Shown in pieces: positions 52,072 through 60,614 of a DNA stretch of 64,000 bases; within the stretch, counting starts at the first letter, position 1, and every line of letters starts with the position of its first letter. The DNA comes from Desulforapulum sp034007745. GTDB taxonomy: Bacteria > Desulfobacterota > Desulfobacteria > Desulfobacterales > Desulfobacteraceae. Made by a program: the position numbers and the translations under genes. The DNA lies in the NCBI GenBank assembly GCA_034007745.1, contig JAVEQI010000016.1, forward strand, positions 1-64,000, read 5' to 3'. The notes beneath the pieces are model-generated. The model made no database searches, had not been told where the DNA came from, and saw only the letters and a list, made by a program, of their open reading frames with translations.

Positions 52072-54665
52072 GGCTCCTCCCGGAATCTGAGGGATCCTGT
52101 GAATCCTGCGGTGTATCCTCTNNNNNNNNNNNNNNNNNNNNNNNNNNNNNNNNNNNNNNNNNNNNNNNNNNNNNNNNNNNNNNNNNNNNNNNNNNNNNNN
52201 NNNNNNNNNNNNNNNNNNNNNTCCTCTTCCTTGTCCTTGTCCTTGTCCTCGGGAAGCCTTGCCGCGCCAATGAGTTTCTCGCCGGGACTCAGGTTGATGA
52301 GCTTTACACCCTGGGTGTTCCGGCTGATGACCGAGATATCCTCAATCCCGGTTCTGATCAGCTTGCCCCCGTCGGTCACGAGCATGAGCTCATCCTCGTC
52401 ATCCACCAGAAGCAGGGCGACCATCTTGCCGTTACGTTCGGATGTCCGGATGGAAAAGACTCCCTTACCGCCGCGAATCTGGGATCGATACTCCTCAATA
52501 AGGGTCCGCTTGCCATAGCCGTTTTCCGTAACGGTGAGCAGAGTTCGACCGTGGTTGAAAACCTCCATGCCGACAACACACGAACCATCGTCCATTCGCA
52601 TGCCGATTACACCCATGGAACCCCTGCCCGTTGTTCTGGCATCGTTTTCATTGAACCGGATCACCTTGCCGCCTTCGCTGCCAAGGAAAATATCACTGTC
52701 GCCATCGGTTATGCCTGCGGCGATAAGCTCGTCGTCATCGGCAAGTCGAATGCCGATGAGGCCGCCGGATCTCGGCCTTGAATAGGCCATGAGGTCGGTC
52801 TTCTTGATCCTGCCGAGCTTTGTGGCCATGACCACATAGCGGTCCTTAACAAATTCCGGAACGGTCAGAACAGTTGCAAGCTTTTCACCCTCTTCAAAGT
52901 TGAGCAGGTTCACAATGGCCTTGCCAAGGCTTGTCCTGCCGGCCATGGGAAGCTCGTACACCTTGGACTGGTAAACCTTGCCGAAGTTTGTGATAAACAA
53001 AAAGGTGTGGTGGGTGGATGCGACAAACAGATGCTCCACAAAGTCCTCATCCTTTGTGCCCATGGCGGTCTTGCCCTTGCCGCCCCGGTGCTGGCTCGCA
53101 TAGAGGGACACGGGGTTCCGCTTGATGTAGCCGCTTCTTGTGACCGTCACCACCATGTCCTCTTCGGCAATGAGATCCTCGATATTTATCTCGCCCGTGG
53201 CCTCCACGATCTCGGTTCTGCGGGCATCCTGGTACTCAGCCTTGAGCTCCAGGAGTTCATCTTTGATGATCTGCCTTACAACATGATCGCTGTCCAGAAT
53301 CTCCTGGTACCAGGCAAGATCCTTTAACAGCTGGGCATACTCGTCGTTGATCTTGTCCCGCTCAAGCCCTGTGAGGCGCTGGAGGCGCAGGTCAAGAATG
53401 GCCTGGGCCTGGATCGGGGAAAGTTCAAAGCGATCAACAAGACCTGTCTTGGCTTCGTCGGGCGATCTTGAAGCCCGGATGAGCGCCACCACCTCGTCCA
53501 GGTGATCCAGGGCCGTGATCAGGCCCTCAAGGATGTGGGCCCGCTCCCTTGCCTTTCTCTGGTCAAACAGGGTACGCCGGACGATCACCGTCCGCCTGTG
53601 GTTGATAAACTGCTCCAGCATTTCCTTCAGGGTAAAGAGCTCGGGCCGGTTGTTCACAACGGCAAGAAAGATGATGCCGAAGCTTGTGTGAAGATTGGTG
53701 TGCTTGTACAGCTGGTTGATCACCACCTCGGCATACTGGTCCCGGCGGAGGCCTATGGCTATTCTCATGCCCTGGCGGTCGGACTCATCCCGGACATAGG
53801 CGGCACCCTCGATCACCTTGGCCCGCATGAGCTCGGCTATCTTCTCCACAAGCTTTGCCTTGTTCACCTGGTAGGGAAGCTCGGTCACCACGATGGTTTC
53901 GGCCTTTGTCTTGGAGTTGACCTCCACCTCCACCTTTGCCCGGACCGTTATGATTCCCCTTCCCGTGGTGTAGGCTTCATGGATACCCTTTCGGCCGTAG
54001 ATCATTCCGTAGGTGGGGAAATCCGGGCCGGGTATGTGCTCCATGAGTTCCTCGATGGTGATATCCGAGTTTTCAAGCAGCGCAATGAGCCCGTCAACCA
54101 CCTCTCCTATGTTATGGGGAGGAATGTTGGTGGTCATGCCCACGGCAATGCCCGATGATCCGTTGACCAGAAGGGCTGGAAATTTTGTTGGAAGCACGGA
54201 TGGTTCATCCATGGTCTCATCGTAGTTGGGAATGAAATCCACGGTCTCTTTGTCAAGATCGGCCAGCATCTCGTGGGCGATCTTCTTCATCCTTACCTCT
54301 GTGTACCTCATGGCGGCCGGTGAATCACCGTCCACGGACCCGAAGTTGCCCTGGCCGTCCACAAGGATGTATCTGAGGGAAAACTCCTGGGCCATGCGGA
54401 CCATGGTGTCATACACGGCCGAATCGCCGTGGGGGTGGTACTTACCAATGACATCACCCACAATACGGGCCGATTTTTTATGGGGTTTATTCCAGTCGTT
54501 TCTGAGCTCACGCATGGCAAAAAGAACCCGCCGGTGAACCGGCTTTAACCCGTCCCTTACATCGGGCAGCGCCCTTCCTATGATTACACTCATGGCGTAC
54601 TCGAGGTAGGATTTTTTCATCTCCGTCTCGATGCTGATCGTATTGATGGTATCTTGATTAAGCAT
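52025..54665 (-). CDS. gyrA: DNA gyrase subunit A (interrupted by gap near the C-terminus)
   Basis: About 860-880 aa; breakage-reunion subunit. The quinolone region HPHGDSAVYDTMVRMAQEFS keeps the sensitive Ser and Asp; the catalytic Tyr lies in the AMRYTEVRM block. The C-terminal beta-pinwheel has the GyrA box QRGGKGK-like HRGGKGKTAMG. At 52122-52221 a 100-N gap interrupts an acidic repeat (DKDKDKEE). Beyond it two frames are possible: one ends at 52068 with a non-acidic tail, the other at 52025 with an acidic tail (EDTPQDSQDPSDSG). I favour 52025. Confidence 0.9.
52122..52221. other. Assembly gap (100 N) in gyrA
   Basis: Exactly 100 N. The upstream coding strand is a hexamer repeat (AAGGAC type, coding Asp-Lys), which probably caused the break. 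Confidence 0.9.
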
Positions 54666-54691
54666 GAACTATCCTTCTTACCTCAAAATTT

Positions 54692-55840
54692 TTAGTTCCT
54701 AGCATTTCCTTTAACTCGGTCAGGTTCCACAATGGCCTGAAAATTTGCAAAATAGATGTCGGCCAGGGTCATAAACAAGGTTATGATCAGGGGGCCGTAG
54801 ATGATCCCCAGTATCCCGTAAATCTGCAACCCCCCGATAACGGAAAAAAACACAATCAGGGGATGCATCTTTACCCTCTCCCCGACAATCTTTGGTTTAA
54901 AAACGTACTCAACCCCCCAGGAGAGAATGGCGTAGAGGACCAGAACAAAAATCCCGGCCGCCACCCTTTGTTTGAGCATGAGCATAATGCCCGTGGGGAT
55001 CAAAACAACGCCTATTCCCAGAATAGGCAGAAAGGCCAGAAACGCCATGACCACCCCCCATAGAAAAGGAGATGCAAGGCCCAGTATGTAAAAGGTCCCG
55101 CCGCCTGCAACACCCTGGATTAACCCGCCAAGTCCGTTGCCCACAAGCACTGCCCCGGACATTTCCTTGAATTTGCAGTAGAGCTTTTCGTTGTCCCCAT
55201 CTGCAAGGGGTGAAATCTCATAGATGTAATCGACGAACCTGGCTCCGTCGATGAACAGGTAAAAAACAACAATGATCATAAGACAAAAGTAGAAAATGAT
55301 CTTAAACACATTGGAGGCTATGAAGCTTGCCTGCTGGAACATATAAAGACCAACAACCCTGCCAAGCTCTGAAACCGGCTTAACAAGCTCCTCCCAGGAA
55401 AAAGAGATGTTGAACCCCATGGTGAGAAACAGCTGATTTACCCGGTCAAGGACCCGGGTGTTCTCAAGAACCTGCTTTAGCTGGTTGCCCAGCACAGCAC
55501 TCTTTGCCTCCTGGTAAAGGTCATAGGCCTCCTTGGAGAGAACCCCCACAAAGAAGAGCACGGGCACCAGGACCACAAAAAATATAACAATGCAGGTTAC
55601 CATGGAGGAGTAGGCCGGTTTTAAGCGTCTCCCAAGAAGCCTGTTGACAGGGGCAAAAACCCCCGCCACAACCAGGGCCATGACAATGGTGGCAAAAAAA
55701 GGAGAAAAAAGCCAGCCGACAAGAATCAGGGAGGCGGCGAACAGCACCAGAAAAAAGAAGAACACGCCCCGTTCAAAGGGCATCTGGCAGCTGGAATCAC
55801 CCTGGACGTTATTTGTCCCCCCGGATTCCTCAGATTCCAT
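54692..55840 (-). CDS. AI-2E family (PerM/YdiK-like) membrane protein
   Basis: 382 aa with seven to eight membrane segments; the first pair lies at about 25-70 (GVFFFFLVLFAASLILVGWL). PFLWGVVMAFLAFLPILGIG and a C-terminal YGILGIIYGPLIITLFM are the usual conserved regions. Members export autoinducer-2 or act as Na+/H+ antiporters; the substrate cannot be told here. Its start is 3 bases after a small membrane peptide gene. Confidence 0.9.
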   Translation of the reverse strand: MESEESGGTNNVQGDSSCQMPFERGVFFFFLVLFAASLILVGWLFSPFFATIVMALVVAGVFAPVNRLLGRRLKPAYSSMVTCIVIFFVVLVPVLFFVGVLSKEAYDLYQEAKSAVLGNQLKQVLENTRVLDRVNQLFLTMGFNISFSWEELVKPVSELGRVVGLYMFQQASFIASNVFKIIFYFCLMIIVVFYLFIDGARFVDYIYEISPLADGDNEKLYCKFKEMSGAVLVGNGLGGLIQGVAGGGTFYILGLASPFLWGVVMAFLAFLPILGIGVVLIPTGIMLMLKQRVAAGIFVLVLYAILSWGVEYVFKPKIVGERVKMHPLIVFFSVIGGLQIYGILGIIYGPLIITLFMTLADIYFANFQAIVEPDRVKGNARN

Positions 55841-55843
55841 GGA

Positions 55844-55999
55844 TTATTTTCCCAGAAACCCTATGGCTGCAAGAAGAAGAAGCCCCTCATAGACAATGAC
55901 CGGCGTAAAACTGCCAAAAAAATGATATACAATCCCGCCTCCTATGATGGCAGGCACTGCCGTGAAAACCATGATGCCTATTTTTCTGCTGATGTCCAT
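55844..55999 (-). CDS. 51-aa hydrophobic membrane peptide
   Basis: Starts MDISRKIGIMVFTAVPAIIG and has two hydrophobic stretches (about 8-25 and 33-49), so likely two membrane passes. The stop is 3 bases before the AI-2E family ATG, a strong sign of co-translation. Ribosome site weak (AGGGG). Function unknown. Confidence 0.65.
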   Translation of the reverse strand: MDISRKIGIMVFTAVPAIIGGGIVYHFFGSFTPVIVYEGLLLLAAIGFLGK

Positions 56000-56029
56000 T
56001 TTTTAATATCCCCTGTATTTATGTAAAAC

Positions 56030-56106
56030 AGCTGTTAGCGGTTAGCTGTTAGCTAATCACTAACAGCTAATCGCTAATCACTAATCATTAATCGCTAACG
56101 GCTAAC
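56030..56106. repeat. Heptad array, TAGC/GCTA family (11 units)
   Basis: AGCTGTT, AGCGGTT, AGCTGTT, then AGCTAAT and eight degenerate units such as CGCTAAT, CACTAAT and GGCTAAC. Longest array in the window. Confidence 0.8.
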
Positions 56107-56175
56107 ATGTTTCATGCTTCGTTGTGCCAGCCAGGACCTGTGTGTCATAACCTGTGTGTCATAAAAAACTCAGGC
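56107..56175. repeat. Dispersed repeat core
   Basis: ATGTTTCATGCTTCGTTGTG, then AGGACCTGTGTGTCATAA; the segment CCTGTGTGTCATAA is duplicated. Same family as 2134-2187. Confidence 0.55.
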
Positions 56176-56239
56176 TATTTTTACCACTTGAACGACCCCA
56201 AGTAAAGCAAAAGTTCAGCTGAAACAGCAATTCTAATTG

Positions 56240-57517
56240 TTACCGTTCGATGATCATGGCCATGCCCATGCCGCCGCCGATGCACATGGAGATGAGCCCC
56301 GTGCCATATCCTTTTCTCTTCATCTGGTTGATGGCCGTAACCATCTGACGGGCACCGGTGCACCCTATGGGGTGACCAAGGGAGATACCGCTTCCAAGTT
56401 CGTTGGGCTTTTCAACGTCAAGTCCAAGTTCCCTCATGCACCCGATGGCCTGGGCTGCAAAGGCCTCGTTAAGCTCTATCATATCAATATCAGTAATGGC
56501 CATGGAGGTTCTCTTCAACAGTTTCCGCACGGCAGGAACAGGTCCAAGCCCCATGTAGGCAGGATCAAGACCGCCTGCTGCAAAACCCTTGATCGAGGCA
56601 AGAACCTCAAGCCCCATCTCCCCGGCCTTTTCCCGGCTCATCAGGAGCACGGCTGCGGCACCGTCATTGATTCCCGAAGCATTGCCCGCCGTGACGCTGC
56701 CGTCTTTCTTGAACGCGGGTCTGAGGCCGGCAAGCTTTTCAAGGGTTGTCTCCATGGGCCGCTCATCCGTGTCCACAAGGGTATCCTTGCGCCTGACCTT
56801 CACGGGAACAGGAACGATCTCCTGGGCAAAGGTGCCGTCCTTGATGGCGGCAAGTGCCCTCATGTGGCTCATATATGCAAGCTCATCCTGCTCCAGGCGG
56901 GAGATCCCGTATTTTGCGACAATGTTCTCGGCCGTCAACCCCATGTGGTAGCCATAGAAGATCTCGTAAAGGCCGTCAAACACCATGAGATCAGTCACCT
57001 CGCCCTTGCCCGTGAGCTCCATGCGATGGCCCCACCGGGCCTTGGGAAGGGCCATGGGCGCGTTGCTCATGCTCTCCTGGCCGCCCGCCACAACCACATC
57101 TGCCTCTCCGGACATGATGGCCTGGGCACCAAGGGCAATGGCCTTGAGGCCGGACCCGCAGATCTTGTTCACGGTAAAGGCCGTTGTCTGGCGGGGCATA
57201 CCTGCGGCTATCATTGCCTGGCGTGCCGTATTCTGGCCCTGGCCCGCCTGGAGGACATTACCCATGATCACCTCGTCAACCACAAGGGGCTTCAGGGTAT
57301 CGTCATAGTCATATCCCTTTTTCTCAAGATCGATCATTCCCTGGCCGTCCAGGGCATCGGGTCCGAAGTTTTCCCCTGCAACGGGTCTTACCCCGCAGCG
57401 TTTTAAAAGGGCCTTCATGACAAGGGACCCAAGTTCAACAACAGACACGCTCTTTAACGAACCGCCAAAGGAACCAACGGGTGTTCTCACACCCCCTACG
57501 ATCACAACATCTTTCAT
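56240..57517 (-). CDS. Acetyl-CoA acetyltransferase (thiolase)
   Basis: 425 aa; condenses or cleaves acetyl-CoA and acyl-CoA. Nucleophile Cys in VNKICGSGLKAI, then NEAFAAQ, GHPIGCTGAR and the second Cys in MCIGGGMG. Compared with E. coli AtoB there is an extra segment of about 30 residues (about 46-76, GENFGPDALDGQG..GYDYDDTLKP). GGAGG lies before the ATG. The gene stands alone, so the pathway (beta-oxidation, butyrate, polyhydroxyalkanoate) is open. Confidence 0.95.
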   Translation of the reverse strand: MKDVVIVGGVRTPVGSFGGSLKSVSVVELGSLVMKALLKRCGVRPVAGENFGPDALDGQGMIDLEKKGYDYDDTLKPLVVDEVIMGNVLQAGQGQNTARQAMIAAGMPRQTTAFTVNKICGSGLKAIALGAQAIMSGEADVVVAGGQESMSNAPMALPKARWGHRMELTGKGEVTDLMVFDGLYEIFYGYHMGLTAENIVAKYGISRLEQDELAYMSHMRALAAIKDGTFAQEIVPVPVKVRRKDTLVDTDERPMETTLEKLAGLRPAFKKDGSVTAGNASGINDGAAAVLLMSREKAGEMGLEVLASIKGFAAGGLDPAYMGLGPVPAVRKLLKRTSMAITDIDMIELNEAFAAQAIGCMRELGLDVEKPNELGSGISLGHPIGCTGARQMVTAINQMKRKGYGTGLISMCIGGGMGMAMIIER

Positions 57518-57560
57518 TTTAGCCTCCTGGTCGTTGACAATTTACGAAATTTACCATAGT

Positions 57561-57589
57561 TTAATAGCAAAGATAAATTTCAAATACAA
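57561..57589 (-). promoter_or_regulatory. Possible sigma-70 promoter for thiolase
   Basis: Minus-strand TTGTAT (57584-57589), 17-base spacer, TATTAA (57561-57566), 44 bases before the thiolase ATG. Confidence 0.45.
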
Positions 57590-57640
57590 GGGATTAACAC
57601 GATGGGCCTTATCGTTGCCCCAGGATCATATATATTTAAA

Positions 57641-57669
57641 TTGACTTGTCCAATACCTGTTGTTATATT
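57641..57669 (+). promoter_or_regulatory. Sigma-70-like promoter of the exopolysaccharide operon
   Basis: TTGACT (57641-57646), 17-base spacer, TATATT (57664-57669), 65 bases before the CpsB-like ATG. Confidence 0.7.
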
Positions 57670-57733
57670 TTAGCATTTTCTATACCTTAAGGTTAAACAT
57701 TTTCCTATCAGGAAGCAATATCGAGCAGAAAAC

Positions 57734-58498
57734 ATGATGATAGACACCCACTCACATATCTTGCCGGAACTGGACGATGGCTCTGAAAGCATGGAGCAAT
57801 CCATGGAGATGATCGCCCAGGCAGTGGACCAGGGTGTTAAAGTGATCTTTGCGACTCCCCACAGCTGGGATGGGGTGTATGATTGTAAAAAAGAAGACAT
57901 CCTTGCTGCCTGGGAGGATCTGTGCCAGGCCGTGGACCAGGCCGGCCTTGACATCAAAATCATCCCTGGTGCGGAAATCCGTGTCAATCACGATCTTGTC
58001 ACCCGTTTCGACGACGGTGATCTGCTTACCCTGGGAGACGGGGGTGAGTATCTTCTGCTGGAACTGCCGCCCATGTTTATACTGAACGGGGTCCTCAGGA
58101 TGTTTCAACAGCTCAGGGACCGGGGGGTCACCCCCATCATTGCCCATGCCGAGCGCAACCCCATGATTATGGCCCAGCCTGAACTTGCAGCAGATCTGAT
58201 TTTTACCGGTGCCCGGCTTCAGATTACGGCGGGCAGCCTGACTGGTGACTTTGGCCGGGCTCCCCGTAAAACTGCGGGAATACTGGTCCAGAACGATCAG
58301 GTGTTCTGCCTGGGATCAGATATCCATCCCGGCCGGAAGTACCGGATGAAGGCGGCGGCAAAATCCCTCCATAAAATCGGAGGCAGAAAGCAGACAGCAA
58401 AGATCGTTAAGGAAAACCCGGAAAAGATTCTTAAGGGCTGTGTTGATCTGTTTACGGATGCCGGGCTGAAAATCCGGGATACTGTTCCAATTTATTAA
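57734..58498 (+). CDS. CpsB/YwqE-type PHP tyrosine-protein phosphatase
   Basis: 254 aa metal-dependent PHP phosphatase that removes phosphate from the tyrosine kinase of capsule systems. Metal ligands in DTHSHILPELDDGS (about 4-17), ATPHSWDG, PGAEIRV, HAERNP and GSDIHPG. The matching kinase is encoded at 63094, same operon direction. The first two codons are both ATG. This type is best known from Gram-positives. Confidence 0.93.
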   Translation: MMIDTHSHILPELDDGSESMEQSMEMIAQAVDQGVKVIFATPHSWDGVYDCKKEDILAAWEDLCQAVDQAGLDIKIIPGAEIRVNHDLVTRFDDGDLLTLGDGGEYLLLELPPMFILNGVLRMFQQLRDRGVTPIIAHAERNPMIMAQPELAADLIFTGARLQITAGSLTGDFGRAPRKTAGILVQNDQVFCLGSDIHPGRKYRMKAAAKSLHKIGGRKQTAKIVKENPEKILKGCVDLFTDAGLKIRDTVPIY

Positions 58499-58583
58499 CG
58501 ATCATGATATATAAATGTCATTTAGGGACTTGGAAGCAAAGGTTAATTGGTTAATTCAGTATAAGAAAGGAGGAGGAACTATC

Positions 58584-59168
58584 ATGAGGGTATTGAATAG
58601 AAAAATCCATTTGACGGCTCTGGCTTTGGCAGTCATTGCTTTGGTCTGCATGGGCGCAGGACAGGCGTTTGCCCAGCTGACCGACCAGGAGAAGACAGAG
58701 ATTCAGGCAGCAGCAGCCAGCGGAGACACAGCAGCAGTCGAAGCGGCGATTAAAAAACTGATGAAACGGGCAATGGCTGACGGAGAATATCCTGATACAA
58801 TCGCCAGGCAAGCTTCGTCGGCAGCTATTTTAGCTGCTATCGAGGCAGGACAGGATTTTGCTGCAATAGCCACAGCTGCAAGTATAGGTGCGACATCCGG
58901 TGCCATAGAGGCGGCAACGGATATGAATCAGGATGTTGTTGCCGCAGCCGAAGCCGCAAGTTTCGGTGCCAGGACCGGTGCAGTTCAGGCTGCCCAGAGA
59001 ACAGGTCAGGATGTGGCCGCATTGGAACAGGCATCCCTCCAGGGGAGCCAGCCGTTAGTAGAGTGGGCTAAGCAGGAGTTTGCCATAGAGACACCGGAAT
59101 TTGAGCCTCAGCCCGAGCCGGAAGAACCCATGACTGAGGATACTCAGGATCCAAGCCCCTCGGCTTAA
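58584..59168 (+). CDS. Ala-rich exported protein with helical repeats
   Basis: 194 aa. A signal peptide ends near AGQAFAQ (residues 25-31). After it come repeats of about 25 residues rich in Ala, each starting with AS (ASSAAILAAIEAGQDFAAI, ASIGATSGAIEAA, ASFGARTGAVQAA), probably amphipathic helices. The C-terminal 30 residues are Pro/Glu-rich (EPQPEPEEP). GGAGGAGG lies upstream of the ATG. I know no family. The setting suggests a periplasmic or surface role in polysaccharide export. Confidence 0.75.
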   Translation: MRVLNRKIHLTALALAVIALVCMGAGQAFAQLTDQEKTEIQAAAASGDTAAVEAAIKKLMKRAMADGEYPDTIARQASSAAILAAIEAGQDFAAIATAASIGATSGAIEAATDMNQDVVAAAEAASFGARTGAVQAAQRTGQDVAALEQASLQGSQPLVEWAKQEFAIETPEFEPQPEPEEPMTEDTQDPSPSA

Positions 59169-59221
59169 CTCTTTATTATAACTGACACGTTTCCAGGGAC
59201 ACAACGAACAATGAAACACGA

Positions 59222-59263
59222 TAGCTTTTAGCTATTAACTAAAAGCTAATCGCTAAAAGCTGT
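59222..59263. repeat. Heptad array, TAGC/GCTA family (6 units) with both flanking cores
   Basis: TAGCTTT, TAGCTAT, TAACTAA, AAGCTAA, TCGCTAA, AAGCTGT. The left flank (59189-59221) is the dispersed core inverted, and the right flank (59264-59298) another core part (ACTCCCATGTCCTGAAGGAC). This is the most complete copy. Confidence 0.75.
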
Positions 59264-59318
59264 TTCTCATAAACTCCCATGTCCTGAAGGACACAACCAC
59301 TAAACTTGGAGATTATTC

Positions 59319-60527
59319 ATGAAGTCAAACCTACCCCACTATATCCTAGTCAGCGTCCTGGCGGCCCTATGCCTGATCCTGACAGGCAGCCAGGCCTTTG
59401 CCCAGCGTCTGGTAGTCAAACCCCATATTCAGGGAGACTGGCAGTATGACAGCAACTTCCACAAGGCTGAAAACAAAGAAAAAACTGTTCACACCTACAC
59501 AGTACAACCGGGGCTGGACTTTGGATACACAACTGACAAAACCCGGATGACCCTGGATTACACCCTTAAGCGGTTCATGTACGACGACAAAGATAAAAAC
59601 ATGATCGGCCAGAGGAATGCGGATGATTATGACTACACCGGTCACAATGCCGATTTTCGTTTCATTACCCAGCCCACCCAGCGCATAGAGCTGGGACTGG
59701 ACAACACCTTCATGAAGACCCGAGATTCCGCAGCTGCCTATGACAACGACAACAGCATAGAGCGACACAAGTACACCCTGAACCGATTTTCTCCCCATAT
59801 GCTTTACAGGTTCGGAGAAAAGTTTAGCCTTGGTCTCAAATACACAAACCTGCTTACCGATTATTCAGATGACGGCCCTGGACAAGGCGAAGACTCCGTG
59901 GAAAACCGAGGCGGGCTCACCTGGACATACAACCTTACCACCAGAACTTCCCTAGACCTCGATTATCAGATCTGGGAAAGGGACTATGACAAAAATTCAT
60001 CAGACTATACCTCAAACCAGGTTATGGTTAACGCCAAACACCAGGTAAATTACCTGACCTTCGGCGCCGGAGTCGGTTATCACAACAGGGATTTTGACAA
60101 AGACGTTACTTCCGGAGACATTGATAAATTTGTATGGAAAGTGTCTGTGCTGGGTCAGAATCCGCCGGATGCCCGCTCCATTCCCAAACACTCGGTTTAC
60201 CTCGCCCTTGGCTCCAACCTGAACGATTCAGGTACTGGGGACACCTACTATGAGTCCATACGTCTGGATGCCCGGCTTACCTATCTGGCCATGGAAAGAC
60301 TCAACTGCATCCTTTCCGGTTTTTACCAGAATTCCGACTATGAAACCTCTAACCGTGATGATGACCGGTGGCTGGTTTCTCTAGGTGCCGACTACCTCAT
60401 CAACCCCTTCTTCACCATTGGGCTTTCCGGCGGATATGAGGAGAGGGACTCCAACTATGCTGGAAAAAGTTTTGATAACCACTATGTGATGCTCAAGGCT
60501 AACTTCAATTACGATCTGGCATACTAA
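59319..60527 (+). CDS. Outer-membrane beta-barrel protein of polysaccharide export
   Basis: 402 aa. Signal peptide ending SQAFAQ (about 24-29), then alternating polar and aromatic strands throughout (e.g. LDFGYTTDKTRMTLDYTLKR, FSLGLKYTNLLTDYS) and a C-terminal strand ending in an aromatic residue two before the end, typical of barrels of about 16-18 strands. It resembles barrels encoded in capsule and exosortase loci and likely forms the outer-membrane pore or a surface anchor. Confidence 0.8.
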   Translation: MKSNLPHYILVSVLAALCLILTGSQAFAQRLVVKPHIQGDWQYDSNFHKAENKEKTVHTYTVQPGLDFGYTTDKTRMTLDYTLKRFMYDDKDKNMIGQRNADDYDYTGHNADFRFITQPTQRIELGLDNTFMKTRDSAAAYDNDNSIERHKYTLNRFSPHMLYRFGEKFSLGLKYTNLLTDYSDDGPGQGEDSVENRGGLTWTYNLTTRTSLDLDYQIWERDYDKNSSDYTSNQVMVNAKHQVNYLTFGAGVGYHNRDFDKDVTSGDIDKFVWKVSVLGQNPPDARSIPKHSVYLALGSNLNDSGTGDTYYESIRLDARLTYLAMERLNCILSGFYQNSDYETSNRDDDRWLVSLGADYLINPFFTIGLSGGYEERDSNYAGKSFDNHYVMLKANFNYDLAY

Positions 60528-60551
60528 TAAACATATTATCTAAGCTGAAAG

Positions 60552-60591
60552 ATAATGGTATGAAAGAAGATTTTTATACCATTATTTTTTT
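60552..60591 (+). terminator. Weak intrinsic terminator or attenuator
   Basis: ATAATGGTAT (60552-60561) pairs perfectly with ATACCATTAT (60576-60585), and six to seven T follow. AT-rich stem, so partial termination between barrel and export genes is likely. Confidence 0.5.
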
Positions 60592-60614
60592 GCTGATTAA
60601 CAAGCGGGAAAATA

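Noticed and set aside
53502..54158. 218-codon plus-strand frame opposite gyrA
   Set aside because: Antisense shadow of the gyrase catalytic region.
56030..56106. Heptad array considered as a CRISPR array
   Set aside because: Units are 7 bases with 3-base variable parts, far too short for repeat-spacer arrays, and no cas genes are present.
56237..57406. 389-codon plus-strand frame opposite the thiolase
   Set aside because: Fully antisense to a clear thiolase with all catalytic motifs; the His-rich product is what reversed GC-rich codons give.
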